From assembly GCF_000192575.1 (NCBI RefSeq), contig NZ_GL876935.1, forward strand, positions 271,538-335,537: 64,000 bases of DNA, read 5' to 3'. Every line of letters begins with the position of its first letter. Position 1 is the stretch's first letter. The notes below the pieces were generated by a model. It was not told the origin of the DNA, searched no databases, and saw only the letters and a program-made list of their open reading frames with translations. Origin of the DNA: Novosphingobium nitrogenifigens DSM 19370 (GTDB taxonomy: Bacteria; Pseudomonadota; Alphaproteobacteria; Sphingomonadales; Sphingomonadaceae). The translations under genes were made by a program, and so were the position numbers. Of the stretch, positions 9,089 to 18,391 are shown in pieces.

Positions 9089-9904
9089 TCAGCGCTTGAC
9101 CTGACACTTCACGCCATCGGCCTGAAGACGGCCACACAGGCTGTTGGCCGAAGCAATGTCGCCTGCGACCACTTGCAGGCGATAGACGGTGCCGATGTCG
9201 GCCTTGCCTTCGACGACGCGGTGATTGAGGCCCTTGAGGATGTCGTGCGCGCCGACCAGGCGAGTCCAGCCCGCTTCGGCCGTCGCCGTGTTCGAATAGG
9301 CGCCGACCTGAACCCCGATGCCGCCGGTTGCAGCGGCCTTCGCCGCTTCGGCGAGCTTGGGAGTCTCGCTCGGCTTGGGCGCAGGCGTGCCCTTGCCCGC
9401 ATCGGCCGCCGGGCTGCTTGCGGGAGCGGGAGGCGGCGTCGTGCCCGCGCTTCCGGCAAGGCTGGCGCTGGGATGTTCACCCTGGCTCACCTTGAAGCTG
9501 GCATCCCCGGTTCCTTGGAACGTCTTGCCGCCGGGATTGGACGGGGGAACCTTGTAAGGTTCCTTGCTCGCCTCGATCAGGCTGCCGTCGGCAGCAGCCA
9601 CTTCGTGCGGGCGATGGGTCAGCCAGAAAATGCCGTAGACAGCGCCGCCCAGCACCATCAGCGCGACGAGCCCGGCCAAAATCAGGCGCGAATGTCCGGC
9701 AGCGGCGGGCGCATCGTCGAGATCGTCGGCACTTTCGAGCCAGGGCAGCCGGTCTTCACCGCCAAGATCGAGCCCCGGTGTCGCATCCGCGTCATGCGGG
9801 CGATCGCCGGGGAGATCGTTCTGCCAGTTGCCGGAAGCCTGCTTGCTGCCGAAAGTGTCCCCGCCGGTGCGGAAACCGCCCGCCGTGTGCTCGTCGCCGT
9901 TCAT
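9089..9904 (-). CDS. SPOR-domain membrane protein
   Basis: The 271-residue protein has a charged cytoplasmic N-terminus of about 70 residues, one transmembrane helix (LILAGLVALMVLGGAVYGIFWL), a periplasmic proline/alanine/lysine-rich linker and a C-terminal SPOR domain beginning at IGVQVGAYSNTATAEAGW. SPOR domains bind denuded peptidoglycan at the division septum, so a role in cell division or wall remodelling is expected. It follows argS by about 135 bases and precedes nagZ. The start is set at MNGDEHTAG; the frame is open 19 codons further upstream. Confidence 0.88.
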   Translation of the reverse strand: MNGDEHTAGGFRTGGDTFGSKQASGNWQNDLPGDRPHDADATPGLDLGGEDRLPWLESADDLDDAPAAAGHSRLILAGLVALMVLGGAVYGIFWLTHRPHEVAAADGSLIEASKEPYKVPPSNPGGKTFQGTGDASFKVSQGEHPSASLAGSAGTTPPPAPASSPAADAGKGTPAPKPSETPKLAEAAKAAATGGIGVQVGAYSNTATAEAGWTRLVGAHDILKGLNHRVVEGKADIGTVYRLQVVAGDIASANSLCGRLQADGVKCQVKR

Positions 9905-10040
9905 CGATCCGATCTCTGCCTTGCATGGACCCGCGCCGGATGGACCCGCACGGGGTTCCACTCATCGCGGATCGCTTCCCCCACGCGCCGCGCAGGGATC
10001 ACTCCATTCCGCAATAAGCCAAAGTTCTTGCCGAATGGTA

Positions 10041-11810
10041 TTACAATTCCTCGGCCGCGGTAACGCCCAGAATGGCAAGGCCGTTCCGGACCACCTGCCC
10101 GACCTGCGCCGCCAGGAAAAGCCGCGCGCCGGTCAGGGCGGGATTGTCCGCCACGATATAACGCTTGTCCGGACGGTCGTTGCCAAGGTTCCAATAGGCG
10201 TGGAAACCGGCGGCGAGGTCGTAGAGGAAGAACGCGATACGATGCGGTTCGCGGGCCGCCGCCGCACCTTCGACGATGCGGGGAAACTGTGCGGCAAGCC
10301 GGATCAGCGCGAGTTCCTCGTCCCCGAGCAGGGCAAGCTCGGCAGCATTGGGAGCGAACCCTTCGCCCGCAGCCTTGCGCAGCGTCGAGCACACCCGGGC
10401 ATGGCAATACTGCACATAGAAGACCGGATTGTCCTTCGAGGCTTCGACCACTTTGGCGAAATCGAAGTCCATCTGCGCGTCGGGCTTGCGCGTCAGCATG
10501 GTGAAACGCACCACGTCCTTGCCCACTTCGCGCACGACATCGGCCAACGTGACGAACGTCCCGGCCCGCTTCGACATCTTCACCGGCTGTCCGTCGCGCA
10601 GAAGCTGGACCATCTGCACCAGCTTGATCTCGAACGGCTTGGGCTTGCCCTGCGCGCCGGTCAGCGCGGCAACGGCAGCCTTGATCCGCTTGACCGTCCC
10701 GGCGTGGTCGGCACCCCAGATGTCGACGAGCGCATCGGCGGTTTCCGCCTTCTGGAAGTGATAGGCAAGGTCGGCACCGAAATAGGTCCAGCTGCCGTCC
10801 GACTTGCGGATCGGGCGATCCTGGTCATCACCGAAACGGGTCGAGCGGAACAGCGGAAGCTCCACCGGCTCCCAGTCGTCGGCAACCTTGCCCTTGGGCG
10901 CTTCGAGTTGCCCGTCATAGACGAGATCGTGTTCGCGCAGCCACGCTTCGGCAGCGGCAGGCTTGCCCGCCGCCTGAAGCTCGGCTTCGGATGAGAAGAC
11001 GTCGTGATGGATGCCCAGCAGCGCAAGATCGGCGCGGATCATGTCCATCATCGCAGCCACCGCACGCGTGCGGAACAGGACCAGCCAGTCCGCTTCGGGG
11101 GCGGCGGCATAGCGGTCGCCGAATTCGGCAGCGAGCGCCTGTCCCACCGGAACAAGATAGTCGCCCGGATAGAGACCTTCGGGGATCGCTCCGACGTCTT
11201 GGCCGAGCGCCTCGCGGTAACGCAAGTGGACCGACCGGGCGAGAACGTCGACCTGCCCGCCTGCATCGTTGATATAGTATTCGCGGACGACCTTGTGCCC
11301 GGCGAAATCGAGCAGGCTCGCCAGCGCGTCGCCTACGACCGCACCCCGGCAATGCCCCATGTGCATCGGGCCGGTCGGGTTTGCCGAAACGTATTCGACA
11401 TTGACGATGCTGCCGCCGCCCACGGTCGAGCGGCCGTAATCGGCACCCAGCGCAGAAATGAGCCCCAGTTCGTCAAGCCATGCGCCCGGAACCAGACGCA
11501 GATTGATGAAGCCCGGCCCGGCGATCTCGGCCGCCGTGACGCGCGGGTCCTTTTCCAGTTCGGCAACCAGCGCCGTTGCCAGTGCGCGCGGATTGGTTCC
11601 GGCAGGCTTGGCCAGCACCATCGCCGCATTGGTCGCCAGGTCGCCGTGCGCGGGATCGCGCGGCGGCTCGGTCGTGACCGCACCGCGCGCCAGGCCGCCG
11701 GGCAAGGTCCCGGCTGTTTCAAGCGCATTGAGGGCGGCGTCGATGACAGCCGCGAATTCGGCGAACAGGGCCCGCTGGACAGGCGACTTGGAGATGTGAA
11801 GATCGGTCAT
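10041..11810 (-). CDS. argS: Arginyl-tRNA synthetase
   Basis: This class I enzyme charges tRNA-Arg. The 589-residue protein has the Arg-specific N-terminal Add-1 domain, the HIGH-type signature as HMGH in NPTGPMHMGHCRG, and the KMSKS-type loop KMSKRAGTFV. A C-terminal anticodon-binding alpha-helical domain ends near the family terminus. The length is normal. It is the first gene of the minus-strand run to tatC. Confidence 0.97.
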   Translation of the reverse strand: MTDLHISKSPVQRALFAEFAAVIDAALNALETAGTLPGGLARGAVTTEPPRDPAHGDLATNAAMVLAKPAGTNPRALATALVAELEKDPRVTAAEIAGPGFINLRLVPGAWLDELGLISALGADYGRSTVGGGSIVNVEYVSANPTGPMHMGHCRGAVVGDALASLLDFAGHKVVREYYINDAGGQVDVLARSVHLRYREALGQDVGAIPEGLYPGDYLVPVGQALAAEFGDRYAAAPEADWLVLFRTRAVAAMMDMIRADLALLGIHHDVFSSEAELQAAGKPAAAEAWLREHDLVYDGQLEAPKGKVADDWEPVELPLFRSTRFGDDQDRPIRKSDGSWTYFGADLAYHFQKAETADALVDIWGADHAGTVKRIKAAVAALTGAQGKPKPFEIKLVQMVQLLRDGQPVKMSKRAGTFVTLADVVREVGKDVVRFTMLTRKPDAQMDFDFAKVVEASKDNPVFYVQYCHARVCSTLRKAAGEGFAPNAAELALLGDEELALIRLAAQFPRIVEGAAAAREPHRIAFFLYDLAAGFHAYWNLGNDRPDKRYIVADNPALTGARLFLAAQVGQVVRNGLAILGVTAAEEL

Positions 11811-11918
11811 GGCGTTCTTGCGGATAGCGGAAGTTGGCGCACGAGGGAAACCCCCGCGCGGCGGATCGGACCGGATCGCCGCACCGGGACGGACCGCCCC
11901 GGTCGCGATACCGAAAAA

Positions 11919-12590
11919 TCAGCGGGTTGCGTTGTAGGCGAACTGCTTGTCGGTCAGCTGGAAACCGACCAGCGCCTCGAACGTCGCCTTGGCAAGCGCG
12001 GCCTTGACGTCGGGCTGCGACAGCGGATCGACGGCGGCGTCGGCGTCCCCGGCCTGTCGCTTGCGCATCAGGCGGTTGCGCATCTCGAGCGGGAGCGTCG
12101 CTTCGCTGCGGGCGATCGTGGTCCCCGTCTTGCCGTGGACGGTAACGCGGTCCTGACCGTCGGCAAAATCAATCGCGATGGTCGAAACATGCTTGGCAAC
12201 GGTCGAAGCCCCGCCGCGCTGGATCGCGGTGAAATAGGGCAGTTCGACATGACGGGCGCCATGCGTGTCCGAACGACGGGCGACGACATCGAAATCGATC
12301 GTCGTCGTCAGCTGCGGCAAGTGCATCGCCGCGTCGCACGAACTGCGCAGATTGGTGATCGCGGCAACCACATCGATGGCACCGGCATCGGTACGCCCCG
12401 GCGCGAGCAAAGTGACATCGCCCGTCATTTCGGGAATTTCGACCAGCGGGCACGGGCTGCGCAGGGCCGTCACGCCGACCGTGTCATCGACGACGAGTTC
12501 GCCGTGATTCTTGGTGCAGCCGGAGAGCACCAGCATGGGCAGGGAAAGAAGGGCGCCGATCCGGGCGGTACGGGCAATGGTGGCGAGCAT
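11919..12590 (-). CDS. Predicted lipoprotein of unknown function
   Basis: No family was recognised with certainty. The 223-residue product starts with a signal sequence (MLATIARTARIGALLSLPML) ending in a clear lipobox, LSGC, so it should be a membrane-anchored lipoprotein. The mature part is beta-rich in appearance and has two further cysteines (SPCPLV and RSSCDAAM). The start chosen gives the lipobox at the usual distance; the frame is open for 25 more codons. It lies about 108 bases upstream of argS and reads in the same direction. Confidence 0.62.
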   Translation of the reverse strand: MLATIARTARIGALLSLPMLVLSGCTKNHGELVVDDTVGVTALRSPCPLVEIPEMTGDVTLLAPGRTDAGAIDVVAAITNLRSSCDAAMHLPQLTTTIDFDVVARRSDTHGARHVELPYFTAIQRGGASTVAKHVSTIAIDFADGQDRVTVHGKTGTTIARSEATLPLEMRNRLMRKRQAGDADAAVDPLSQPDVKAALAKATFEALVGFQLTDKQFAYNATR

Positions 12591-12824
12591 CTGTACGCGA
12601 GATCCCTGATTGGCGAAGTCCGTCCAACGCCGGAAAACGCTTGTCCGGCATGATGACGGCATCACCTCTAGCCAGCAGCGTCCGGATGGGCAATCCGGCG
12701 ATCGCGGATTTGTGATGAAGCGCCCGTCCTGCTAAGCGTCCCGTTCGAAACGCCGGCCGGGCCGGTACTGTCCTTGAAAGGTCGCCTCTTGGCGATCGTC
12801 GAGGCGGACTCTAAGGATGCCGAA

Positions 12825-13793
12825 ATGAACGCTCCCAGCCCAACCCCTGCGGCCGAGAAGGCGCCGCTCAAGGTGCTTGTCGCCGCGCCGCGCGGCTTTT
12901 GCGCCGGAGTCGATCGTGCGATCGAGATCGTCGAACGCACGCTCGCGCGTCACGGCGCGCCTGTCTATGTCCGCCACGAAATCGTCCATAACCGCTATGT
13001 CGTCGATGGCTTGAAAGCCAAAGGCGCGATTTTCGTCGAGGAACTTGATGAAGTTCCCGATGGTTCGCCGGTCGTGTTTTCCGCCCACGGCGTGCCCAAG
13101 ACGATTCCGGCCGAAGCCGACAATCGGGGCCTGCAATGGCTTGACGCGACCTGCCCCCTGGTCAGCAAGGTCCATCGCCAGGCCGAGCGCCATGTCGAGG
13201 CCGGACGCCACATTCTGTTCATCGGCCATCGCGGCCATCCCGAAGTGATCGGGACCATGGGGCAGGTTCCCGAAGGCGACATGACTCTGGTCGAAACGAT
13301 CGAGGATGTCGAACGACTCGTGCCGCCGCAGGACGTACCGCTGGCTTTCCTGACCCAGACGACACTGTCGGTCGACGATACTGCCGGGATCGTTTCGGCT
13401 TTGCGTGCGCGGTTTCCGGGCATTGCCGGTCCGCGCGCCGAAGACATCTGTTACGCGACGTCGAACCGTCAGGCGGCGGTCAAGGCCATTGCCCCGGCAT
13501 GCGATCTGGTTCTTGTGATCGGCTCGCCCATGAGCTCGAACTCGCTGCGCCTCGTCGAAGTGGCGGAACGTGCCGGTGCTCCTGCCCGCATGATCCAGCG
13601 CGCCGAGGAAATCGACCCGGCCTGGCTTGAAGGCATTTCCGCCCTGGGCCTGACGGCCGGAGCCTCGGCGCCCGAAATCCTGGTCGGCGAAGTCATCGAA
13701 CGCCTTGCCGGACTGCGGACACTCGAAACCGAAACCGTGACCACGACAGTCGAAAAGATGGTGTTCAAGCTGCCGCGCCAACTGGCCGACTGA
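12825..13793 (+). CDS. ispH: 4-hydroxy-3-methylbut-2-enyl diphosphate reductase
   Basis: IspH is the iron-sulfur enzyme of the last step of the MEP isoprenoid pathway, giving IPP and DMAPP. The 322-residue protein carries the three cluster cysteines in PRGFCAGVDRAI, DATCPLVSKVH and EDICYATSNRQ, the glutamate motif HEIVHN, and VIGSPMSSNS. An AAGGA ribosome binding site 7 bases before the ATG fixes the start. The gene diverges from the lipoprotein gene at its left. Confidence 0.96.
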   Translation: MNAPSPTPAAEKAPLKVLVAAPRGFCAGVDRAIEIVERTLARHGAPVYVRHEIVHNRYVVDGLKAKGAIFVEELDEVPDGSPVVFSAHGVPKTIPAEADNRGLQWLDATCPLVSKVHRQAERHVEAGRHILFIGHRGHPEVIGTMGQVPEGDMTLVETIEDVERLVPPQDVPLAFLTQTTLSVDDTAGIVSALRARFPGIAGPRAEDICYATSNRQAAVKAIAPACDLVLVIGSPMSSNSLRLVEVAERAGAPARMIQRAEEIDPAWLEGISALGLTAGASAPEILVGEVIERLAGLRTLETETVTTTVEKMVFKLPRQLAD

Positions 13794-13798
13794 GACAC

Positions 13799-13857
13799 GG
13801 ACCGGCATTGCCGGTCCACACACCACCACCGGTTCCCGTGTCGGTCGCGGGACCGGT
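13799..13857 (+). terminator. Two adjacent hairpins after ispH
   Basis: A perfect 8-bp stem GGACCGGC/GCCGGTCC with a 3-base loop lies at 13799-13817, directly after the ispH stop. A second stem, ACCGGTTCCCG with CGGGACCGGT (one bulged T), lies at 13828-13857. Neither is followed by a T-run, so they may attenuate transcription or protect the ispH 3' end rather than terminate fully before thrB. Confidence 0.45.
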
Positions 13858-13925
13858 GAACGCGACATAGACCACCGATGCCGCGAACCGCGCGGCCACA
13901 CCGAACACCCGGGAGCTTTGCAGAC

Positions 13926-14897
13926 ATGGCTGTCTATACCCACCTCGGCGCCGAGGACATGGCGGCGTTGATCGCCACCTATGACGTCGGCACGCTGGTT
14001 TCGGCCAAGGGCATTGCCGAGGGGGTTTCGAACAGTAACTGGTTGATCGAAACCACCGGGTGCGACGGTAACGGCGCGCGTTACATCCTGACGATGTACG
14101 AATTCCGCATCGAGCTCGACGACCTCCCCTATTTCCTTTCGCTGCTCGATCATCTCGCGGCAAAGGGGTGCCCGGTTCCACGCACCATCCACGACCGCGA
14201 CGGCGCGCTCTACCGGATGATCGGCGACAAGGCCGTGGCCCTGATCGAATTCCTCCCCGGCGTTTCGGTCAGCACGCCGACCGCCGGACAGGCCCGCGCC
14301 GCCGGACGGGAACTGGCCCGCCTGCACAGGGCCGCCGCCGACTTTCCCGCCACGCGGGCAAACGCCATGGGGATCGCTGAATGGCAACGGCTTGCCCAGG
14401 CGTGCGGCCCGGACGGCCTTGCGACGATCGCGCCCTGGCTCGCCGACCTCGTGGCGTCGGAATTGCCCCGCTTTGCCGCCGCCTGGCCCAAGGGATTGCC
14501 CGAAACGGTCATCCATGCCGACCTCTTTCCCGACAACGTCCTCGTTCTGGGCGACACGGTCACCGGCCTCATCGACTTCTATTTCGCCTGCAACGACATG
14601 GCGGCCTACGATGTCGCGGTCACGCATCTGGCCTGGTGCTGGGATCCGGCGGACGGCAACTTCCGGGCCGACCTCTCCCGTGCCCTGCTCGAAGGATACG
14701 AAGGCGTCCGTCCGCTTTCCGATGAAGAACGCGCGGCCCTGCCCCTCTTGGCACAAGGCGCGGCGATGCGCTTCGTGATGAGCCGCGCCTATGACTGGCT
14801 CAACACTCCCGCCGATGCGCTGGTAATCCGCAAGGACCCGCTGCCGCTTGCCCGGCGGCTCGAATATTATCGTGATCACCCGGAGATTTTCGCATGA
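13926..14897 (+). CDS. thrB: Homoserine kinase, ThrB type II (APH-like fold)
   Basis: The enzyme phosphorylates homoserine on the route to threonine. The 323-residue protein belongs to the aminoglycoside-phosphotransferase-like class rather than the GHMP class. It shows the nucleotide loop EGVSNSNWLIET, the catalytic HADLFPDNVLV, and the metal-binding GLIDFYFACND. A GGAG site lies 11 bases before the ATG. Its stop overlaps the start of rnhA by 4 bases, the common alphaproteobacterial order ispH-thrB-rnhA. Threonine made here feeds the ilvA product at the left of the window. Confidence 0.94.
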   Translation: MAVYTHLGAEDMAALIATYDVGTLVSAKGIAEGVSNSNWLIETTGCDGNGARYILTMYEFRIELDDLPYFLSLLDHLAAKGCPVPRTIHDRDGALYRMIGDKAVALIEFLPGVSVSTPTAGQARAAGRELARLHRAAADFPATRANAMGIAEWQRLAQACGPDGLATIAPWLADLVASELPRFAAAWPKGLPETVIHADLFPDNVLVLGDTVTGLIDFYFACNDMAAYDVAVTHLAWCWDPADGNFRADLSRALLEGYEGVRPLSDEERAALPLLAQGAAMRFVMSRAYDWLNTPADALVIRKDPLPLARRLEYYRDHPEIFA

Positions 14898-15325
14898 AAG
14901 AGGTGGAAATCTTCACCGACGGCGCCTGCAAGGGCAATCCCGGCAAGGGCGGCTGGGGCGCCTTGCTGCGCTCAGGAGCGCACGAACGCGAATTGTCGGG
15001 CGGCGAACGTGAAACGACCAACAATCGCATGGAAATGACCGCCGTCCTGCGCGCTCTCGAAGCGTTGAAGGAACCCTGCGCGATCCGCCTTCACACCGAC
15101 AGCCGCTATGTCCTCGACGGCATGACCAAGTGGATTTTCGGCTGGCAGAAAAAGGGCTGGAAGACCGCCGACAACAAGCCGGTCAAGAACGAGGACCTCT
15201 GGCGCGCGCTGGTTACGGCTGCTCGTCCGCACAAGATCGAATGGGTCTGGGTCCGGGGCCATTCCGGCCATCCCGAGAACGAACGCGTCGATCGCCTTGC
15301 CAGCGACGCGGCCATCGCCGCGTAA
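14894..15325 (+). CDS. rnhA: Ribonuclease HI
   Basis: RNase HI cuts the RNA strand of RNA-DNA hybrids. The 143-residue protein has the full catalytic set D9 (FTDGACKGNPG), E47 (NNRMEM), D69 (HTDSRY), H123 (VRGHSGHPEN) and D133 (RVDRLA), one position off E. coli numbering throughout. The basic handle helix (WQKKGWKTADNKPVKN) is present. It is translationally coupled to thrB by an ATGA overlap. Confidence 0.97.
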   Translation: MKEVEIFTDGACKGNPGKGGWGALLRSGAHERELSGGERETTNNRMEMTAVLRALEALKEPCAIRLHTDSRYVLDGMTKWIFGWQKKGWKTADNKPVKNEDLWRALVTAARPHKIEWVWVRGHSGHPENERVDRLASDAAIAA

Positions 15326-15382
15326 TTCCGAAAGGATCAGGGCCGAAAATCGCCTGCTTTGCGAATTTCGGCTCTTATACGG

Positions 15383-15411
15383 ACCCGCAATGAGATGAAC
15401 TCATTGCGGGT
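15383..15411. terminator. Perfect hairpin between convergent rnhA and FAD oxidoreductase genes
   Basis: A perfect 12-bp inverted repeat, ACCCGCAATGAG and CTCATTGCGGGT around a 5-base loop, lies between two convergent genes. The flank on the plus side is only moderately T-rich (tcgtctcgct). It probably serves as a bidirectional terminator or RNA end. Confidence 0.62.
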
Positions 15412-15458
15412 CGTCTCGCTCAAGCGGCGCGCGGCCTTATACCGGCCGGATCGCCCTT

Positions 15459-16595
15459 TTACGCAGGAACGGTGAACCGCGCCGGGGCATAGACGCCCGC
15501 GTCGATCATGTCGGTCATCGCGTCGCGGCCGCGATCGAGCAGGAGCTGGGCCCCGAGCCGCGCGGCGGCAGGCGCCGTCTGGATGCCGAAGCCGCCTTGC
15601 CCCGCGAACCAGAAAAAGCCGGGAACCTGCGCATCATAGCCATAGACGGGCAGACGATCGGGCGAAAAGCTGCGCAAGCCTGCCCAGCGCCGGTCGATCC
15701 CGCCGATCCGCCAGTCGAGCGCGTTTTCCATGCGGTCTATGGCAATCGCGACATCAAGTTCCTCGGGCGCGACATCATGCGGAACATCGGGCGTTTCGTC
15801 ATGCGGCGACACCAGCAAGCGCCCGCTCTGCGGCTTGAAATAGAAATCCCCGTCGATCCCGAAGGTCAGCGGCATGTCCGCAGGCGGCGCGGGATCGGTG
15901 CGCAGCTGCACCATGGTCCGTCGCAACGGCGTGATGCCGAGCGGGGCAACCCCGGCAAGCCCGGCAACCGTATCGGCCCAGGCCCCGGCAGCATTGGCGA
16001 TCACGCCTGCTCGGGCAGATCCCCCACGCCATTCCAGCCGCCAGCCGTCGGCGTCCCGCGTCAGAGCTTCGACGCGCGCGCGGACCTTGAGCAAAGTCCC
16101 GGTCCGCTTGCCCAGCGCAAGGTAATGCTGATGCAGACCGGCGACATCGATATCCGCGCCCCGGCCTTCGATCGCGCCATATTGCCATGCCTCCTTCAAC
16201 CCCGGAACCAGGGCCGCGATCGCGTTCCGGTCAAGCATGCGAATATCGACGCCGAGGCGCGCATAGTCCTCGACGAAAGCCTCGATCCGTTCGCGATCCC
16301 CGGCGCGCCCGATGGTAAGGCCCGGGCGCGGTTCGAGCAGGCCCAGTTCCCCGAGAAAGCGGCCCGATGCATGGGTCAGCGCCAAAACGCCCGGCCCGCC
16401 ATAGCTTTCTTCCCAGAACGCAGCCGATCGCCCGGTCGTGTGATAACCCGGCGCGTCCTCCGCCTCGATCAGCAGGACCCGCGCATGGGCGGCACATTCG
16501 GCCGCAAGGCTTGCCCCGGCCATCCCCGCTCCGATGATCGCGATATCGAACGCATGATTCGCGGCGGAAAGATCGGCAGAGCTGGTTTCAGTCAT
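15459..16595 (-). CDS. FAD-dependent amino-acid oxidoreductase (DAO family, D-arginine dehydrogenase-like)
   Basis: The 378-residue flavoprotein starts with the dinucleotide motif IAIIGAGMAGASLAAECA and has the DAO-family features GYHTTGRSAAFWEESYGG, NAAGAWAD and the late FAD contact WFAGQGGFGIQTAPA. The TTGRSA stretch and the YGGPGVLALTHAS region resemble the D-arginine dehydrogenase (DauA) group, which makes oxo-acids from D-amino acids; that substrate is an inference. It follows the alpha/beta hydrolase gene by 19 bases on the same strand. Confidence 0.8.
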   Translation of the reverse strand: MTETSSADLSAANHAFDIAIIGAGMAGASLAAECAAHARVLLIEAEDAPGYHTTGRSAAFWEESYGGPGVLALTHASGRFLGELGLLEPRPGLTIGRAGDRERIEAFVEDYARLGVDIRMLDRNAIAALVPGLKEAWQYGAIEGRGADIDVAGLHQHYLALGKRTGTLLKVRARVEALTRDADGWRLEWRGGSARAGVIANAAGAWADTVAGLAGVAPLGITPLRRTMVQLRTDPAPPADMPLTFGIDGDFYFKPQSGRLLVSPHDETPDVPHDVAPEELDVAIAIDRMENALDWRIGGIDRRWAGLRSFSPDRLPVYGYDAQVPGFFWFAGQGGFGIQTAPAAARLGAQLLLDRGRDAMTDMIDAGVYAPARFTVPA

Positions 16596-16614
16596 GGCAT
16601 ATCCTTGATCGACG

Positions 16615-17646
16615 TCATCGCGTGAGGGAACGCGGTGCCTTCCGGTCGAGGAAATCGGCTATCGTGGCAAGCACCCTTTCTCGTACCGCGTCGCACTCGC
16701 GCAGGATCTCGTGCGCGGCTTCCTCGCCAAAGGCGCAGAGTTCCGCATCCGGCAAGCGTGCCGCCGCACGCTCGATTGCGACCAATGACACCAACGCGTC
16801 GTGACGCGCTGCCAGCAAGAGCACAGGCACATTCACCGATTCGAGCAAGTCCGGCGTGGCGAGTCGCCGCAACGATTCGCAAGCCTTGCGCACCCAGTGC
16901 CAACTTGCCGGTCCCAGATCGAGTTGCGGACGATGGGACCGCCACCACAATTCATCGGCATAGCGGGCCGGGTCATGTGTAAGATCGCGTGCACGCTGGT
17001 CCGCGTCCTCGCCCGGCCGCTCGCCACCCGTCCATGCCATGCGCCCGGGATCGCCCAGACGGCACATCAATCCGGCATACGTTAGCTGCAACCATTCCGG
17101 TACAGCAGTCACGAACCCGAGCATCGGCGCGCTCAATACCAGGGCATCGGGACGCACCAGACCTTCGGCAACCGTGCGCAGGACGAGATGCCCGCCCATC
17201 GAATGCCCGACAAGAACGTGAGGGCCCGGCACCAGTTCGGTCCAGTCCCGCCAGAACGAAGCCAGATCGTTGATCCATATCGAGAAATCGGCAACGTCGC
17301 CAACCTTGGGATCGGCCCGGAATCGCCCTGACCCGGCTTGCCAGCGCCAATCGAGCGCCGTTACCCGCCAGCCCTGACGATGCCAGCCGTCGAGCGTTTC
17401 GAGGTATTTCTCATAGAAATCGGCCCGCCCGGGCAGGAAGAGAATCGACCCCCTGCGCAGCCCCTCCCCGTCTCTGGGCGCACCGGGCCAATCAATGCGG
17501 CGGATCGGCGCACCGTCCTCGGTCAGCCACATCGATTCGCAAGCCGGGTCGGGAATCGCGCGCCGATTGATCGGCAAGGGACGATCCGACATCGCCATTT
17601 CGGGCTCGGATATTTCGAGTCGGGACATCTCGGGTCGGTCCGCCAA
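16615..17646 (-). CDS. Alpha/beta hydrolase, lysophospholipase-like
   Basis: The 343-residue protein has the serine hydrolase fold with the nucleophile elbow GHSMGG (S149), the oxyanion strand FLPGRADFYEKY typical of the PldB/monoglyceride-lipase group, a late aspartate in AARHDALVS and the histidine near EEAAHEIL. Members hydrolyse lysophospholipids or monoacylglycerols. The first 17 residues are weak and translation may begin at MAMSDRP. It reads away from the pilus locus and into the FAD oxidoreductase gene. Confidence 0.78.
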   Translation of the reverse strand: MADRPEMSRLEISEPEMAMSDRPLPINRRAIPDPACESMWLTEDGAPIRRIDWPGAPRDGEGLRRGSILFLPGRADFYEKYLETLDGWHRQGWRVTALDWRWQAGSGRFRADPKVGDVADFSIWINDLASFWRDWTELVPGPHVLVGHSMGGHLVLRTVAEGLVRPDALVLSAPMLGFVTAVPEWLQLTYAGLMCRLGDPGRMAWTGGERPGEDADQRARDLTHDPARYADELWWRSHRPQLDLGPASWHWVRKACESLRRLATPDLLESVNVPVLLLAARHDALVSLVAIERAAARLPDAELCAFGEEAAHEILRECDAVRERVLATIADFLDRKAPRSLTR

Positions 17647-17747
17647 GGCCTGCCTCCCTATGCCGCCTTCGGGTCCGTATCTGCCCCGTTTTCTGCGGCT
17701 GATGTTGGTTACCGTTTGGTAAGTGATCGTCCTGCATAACCTCGGTC

Positions 17748-18233
17748 ATGCACGAAACATGGATCGTTTACGGGCTGGTAGGAGCCTTGGCAATCGCACT
17801 GCTGGTTGCAGCTTTCACCGACCTCCGTCGTCGGCAGATCGACAACTGGCTCAACGCCACTGTCGCGCTGGGCGCGCCGCTGTTCTGGTGGGCCAGCGGA
17901 CTGTCGCTGTGGCCGGGCGTCGCGCTGCAACTTGCTCTGGCGGTCGGAACCTTCGCGGTGCTCGCCGGACTCTTTGCCCTTCGGGCGATGGGCGGCGGCG
18001 ACGTGAAGCTGTTGACTGCGCTGGCACTGTGGCTGCCGGTGGTTCTGTTCCTGCGTCTGCTGCTGATCATGGCTCTGGCCGGAGGCTTGCTCACGATCGT
18101 TCTGGGCATGTGGCACGTAACGCGGCGCCGCAAGAATCGACTCCAGATCCCCTATGGCGTTGCCATCGCCGGGGCCGGCCTGTGGATCCTGGCCAGCACG
18201 GACTGGACTCACGCCCATCCCCTCCTCGGCTGA
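17748..18233 (+). CDS. cpaA: Tad prepilin peptidase CpaA/TadV
   Basis: This aspartate protease removes the leader of Flp-type pilins. The 161-residue protein has about six membrane segments and the two catalytic aspartates, D25 in AAFTDLRRRQIDNW and D85 in MGGGDVKLLT, as in A24 peptidases without the N-methylation domain. It opens the pilus locus. No Flp pilin gene, the usual neighbour, is visible beside it. Confidence 0.88.
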   Translation: MHETWIVYGLVGALAIALLVAAFTDLRRRQIDNWLNATVALGAPLFWWASGLSLWPGVALQLALAVGTFAVLAGLFALRAMGGGDVKLLTALALWLPVVLFLRLLLIMALAGGLLTIVLGMWHVTRRRKNRLQIPYGVAIAGAGLWILASTDWTHAHPLLG

Positions 18234-18391
18234 CGATCAGACAACGGACAGACGATGGGCCAGTTGAGCAAACGTTTCACATACAGGTTCAAAAATACGC
18301 GAAATCGGACTGATTACGGTGGGGCACTAGGCCATTCTTAACCAGTTTGGCGGATTTCAGGCAAAGGTTCTCAGGGCGGGATAAGCAGGTC

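Noticed and set aside
7976..10063. A 695-codon plus-strand frame over nagZ and the SPOR gene
   Set aside because: Opposite-strand genes are certain; the frame is a shadow of high GC coding.
12732..14879. A 715-codon minus-strand frame over ispH and thrB
   Set aside because: Antisense to two intact core genes with ribosome binding sites; no protein likeness.
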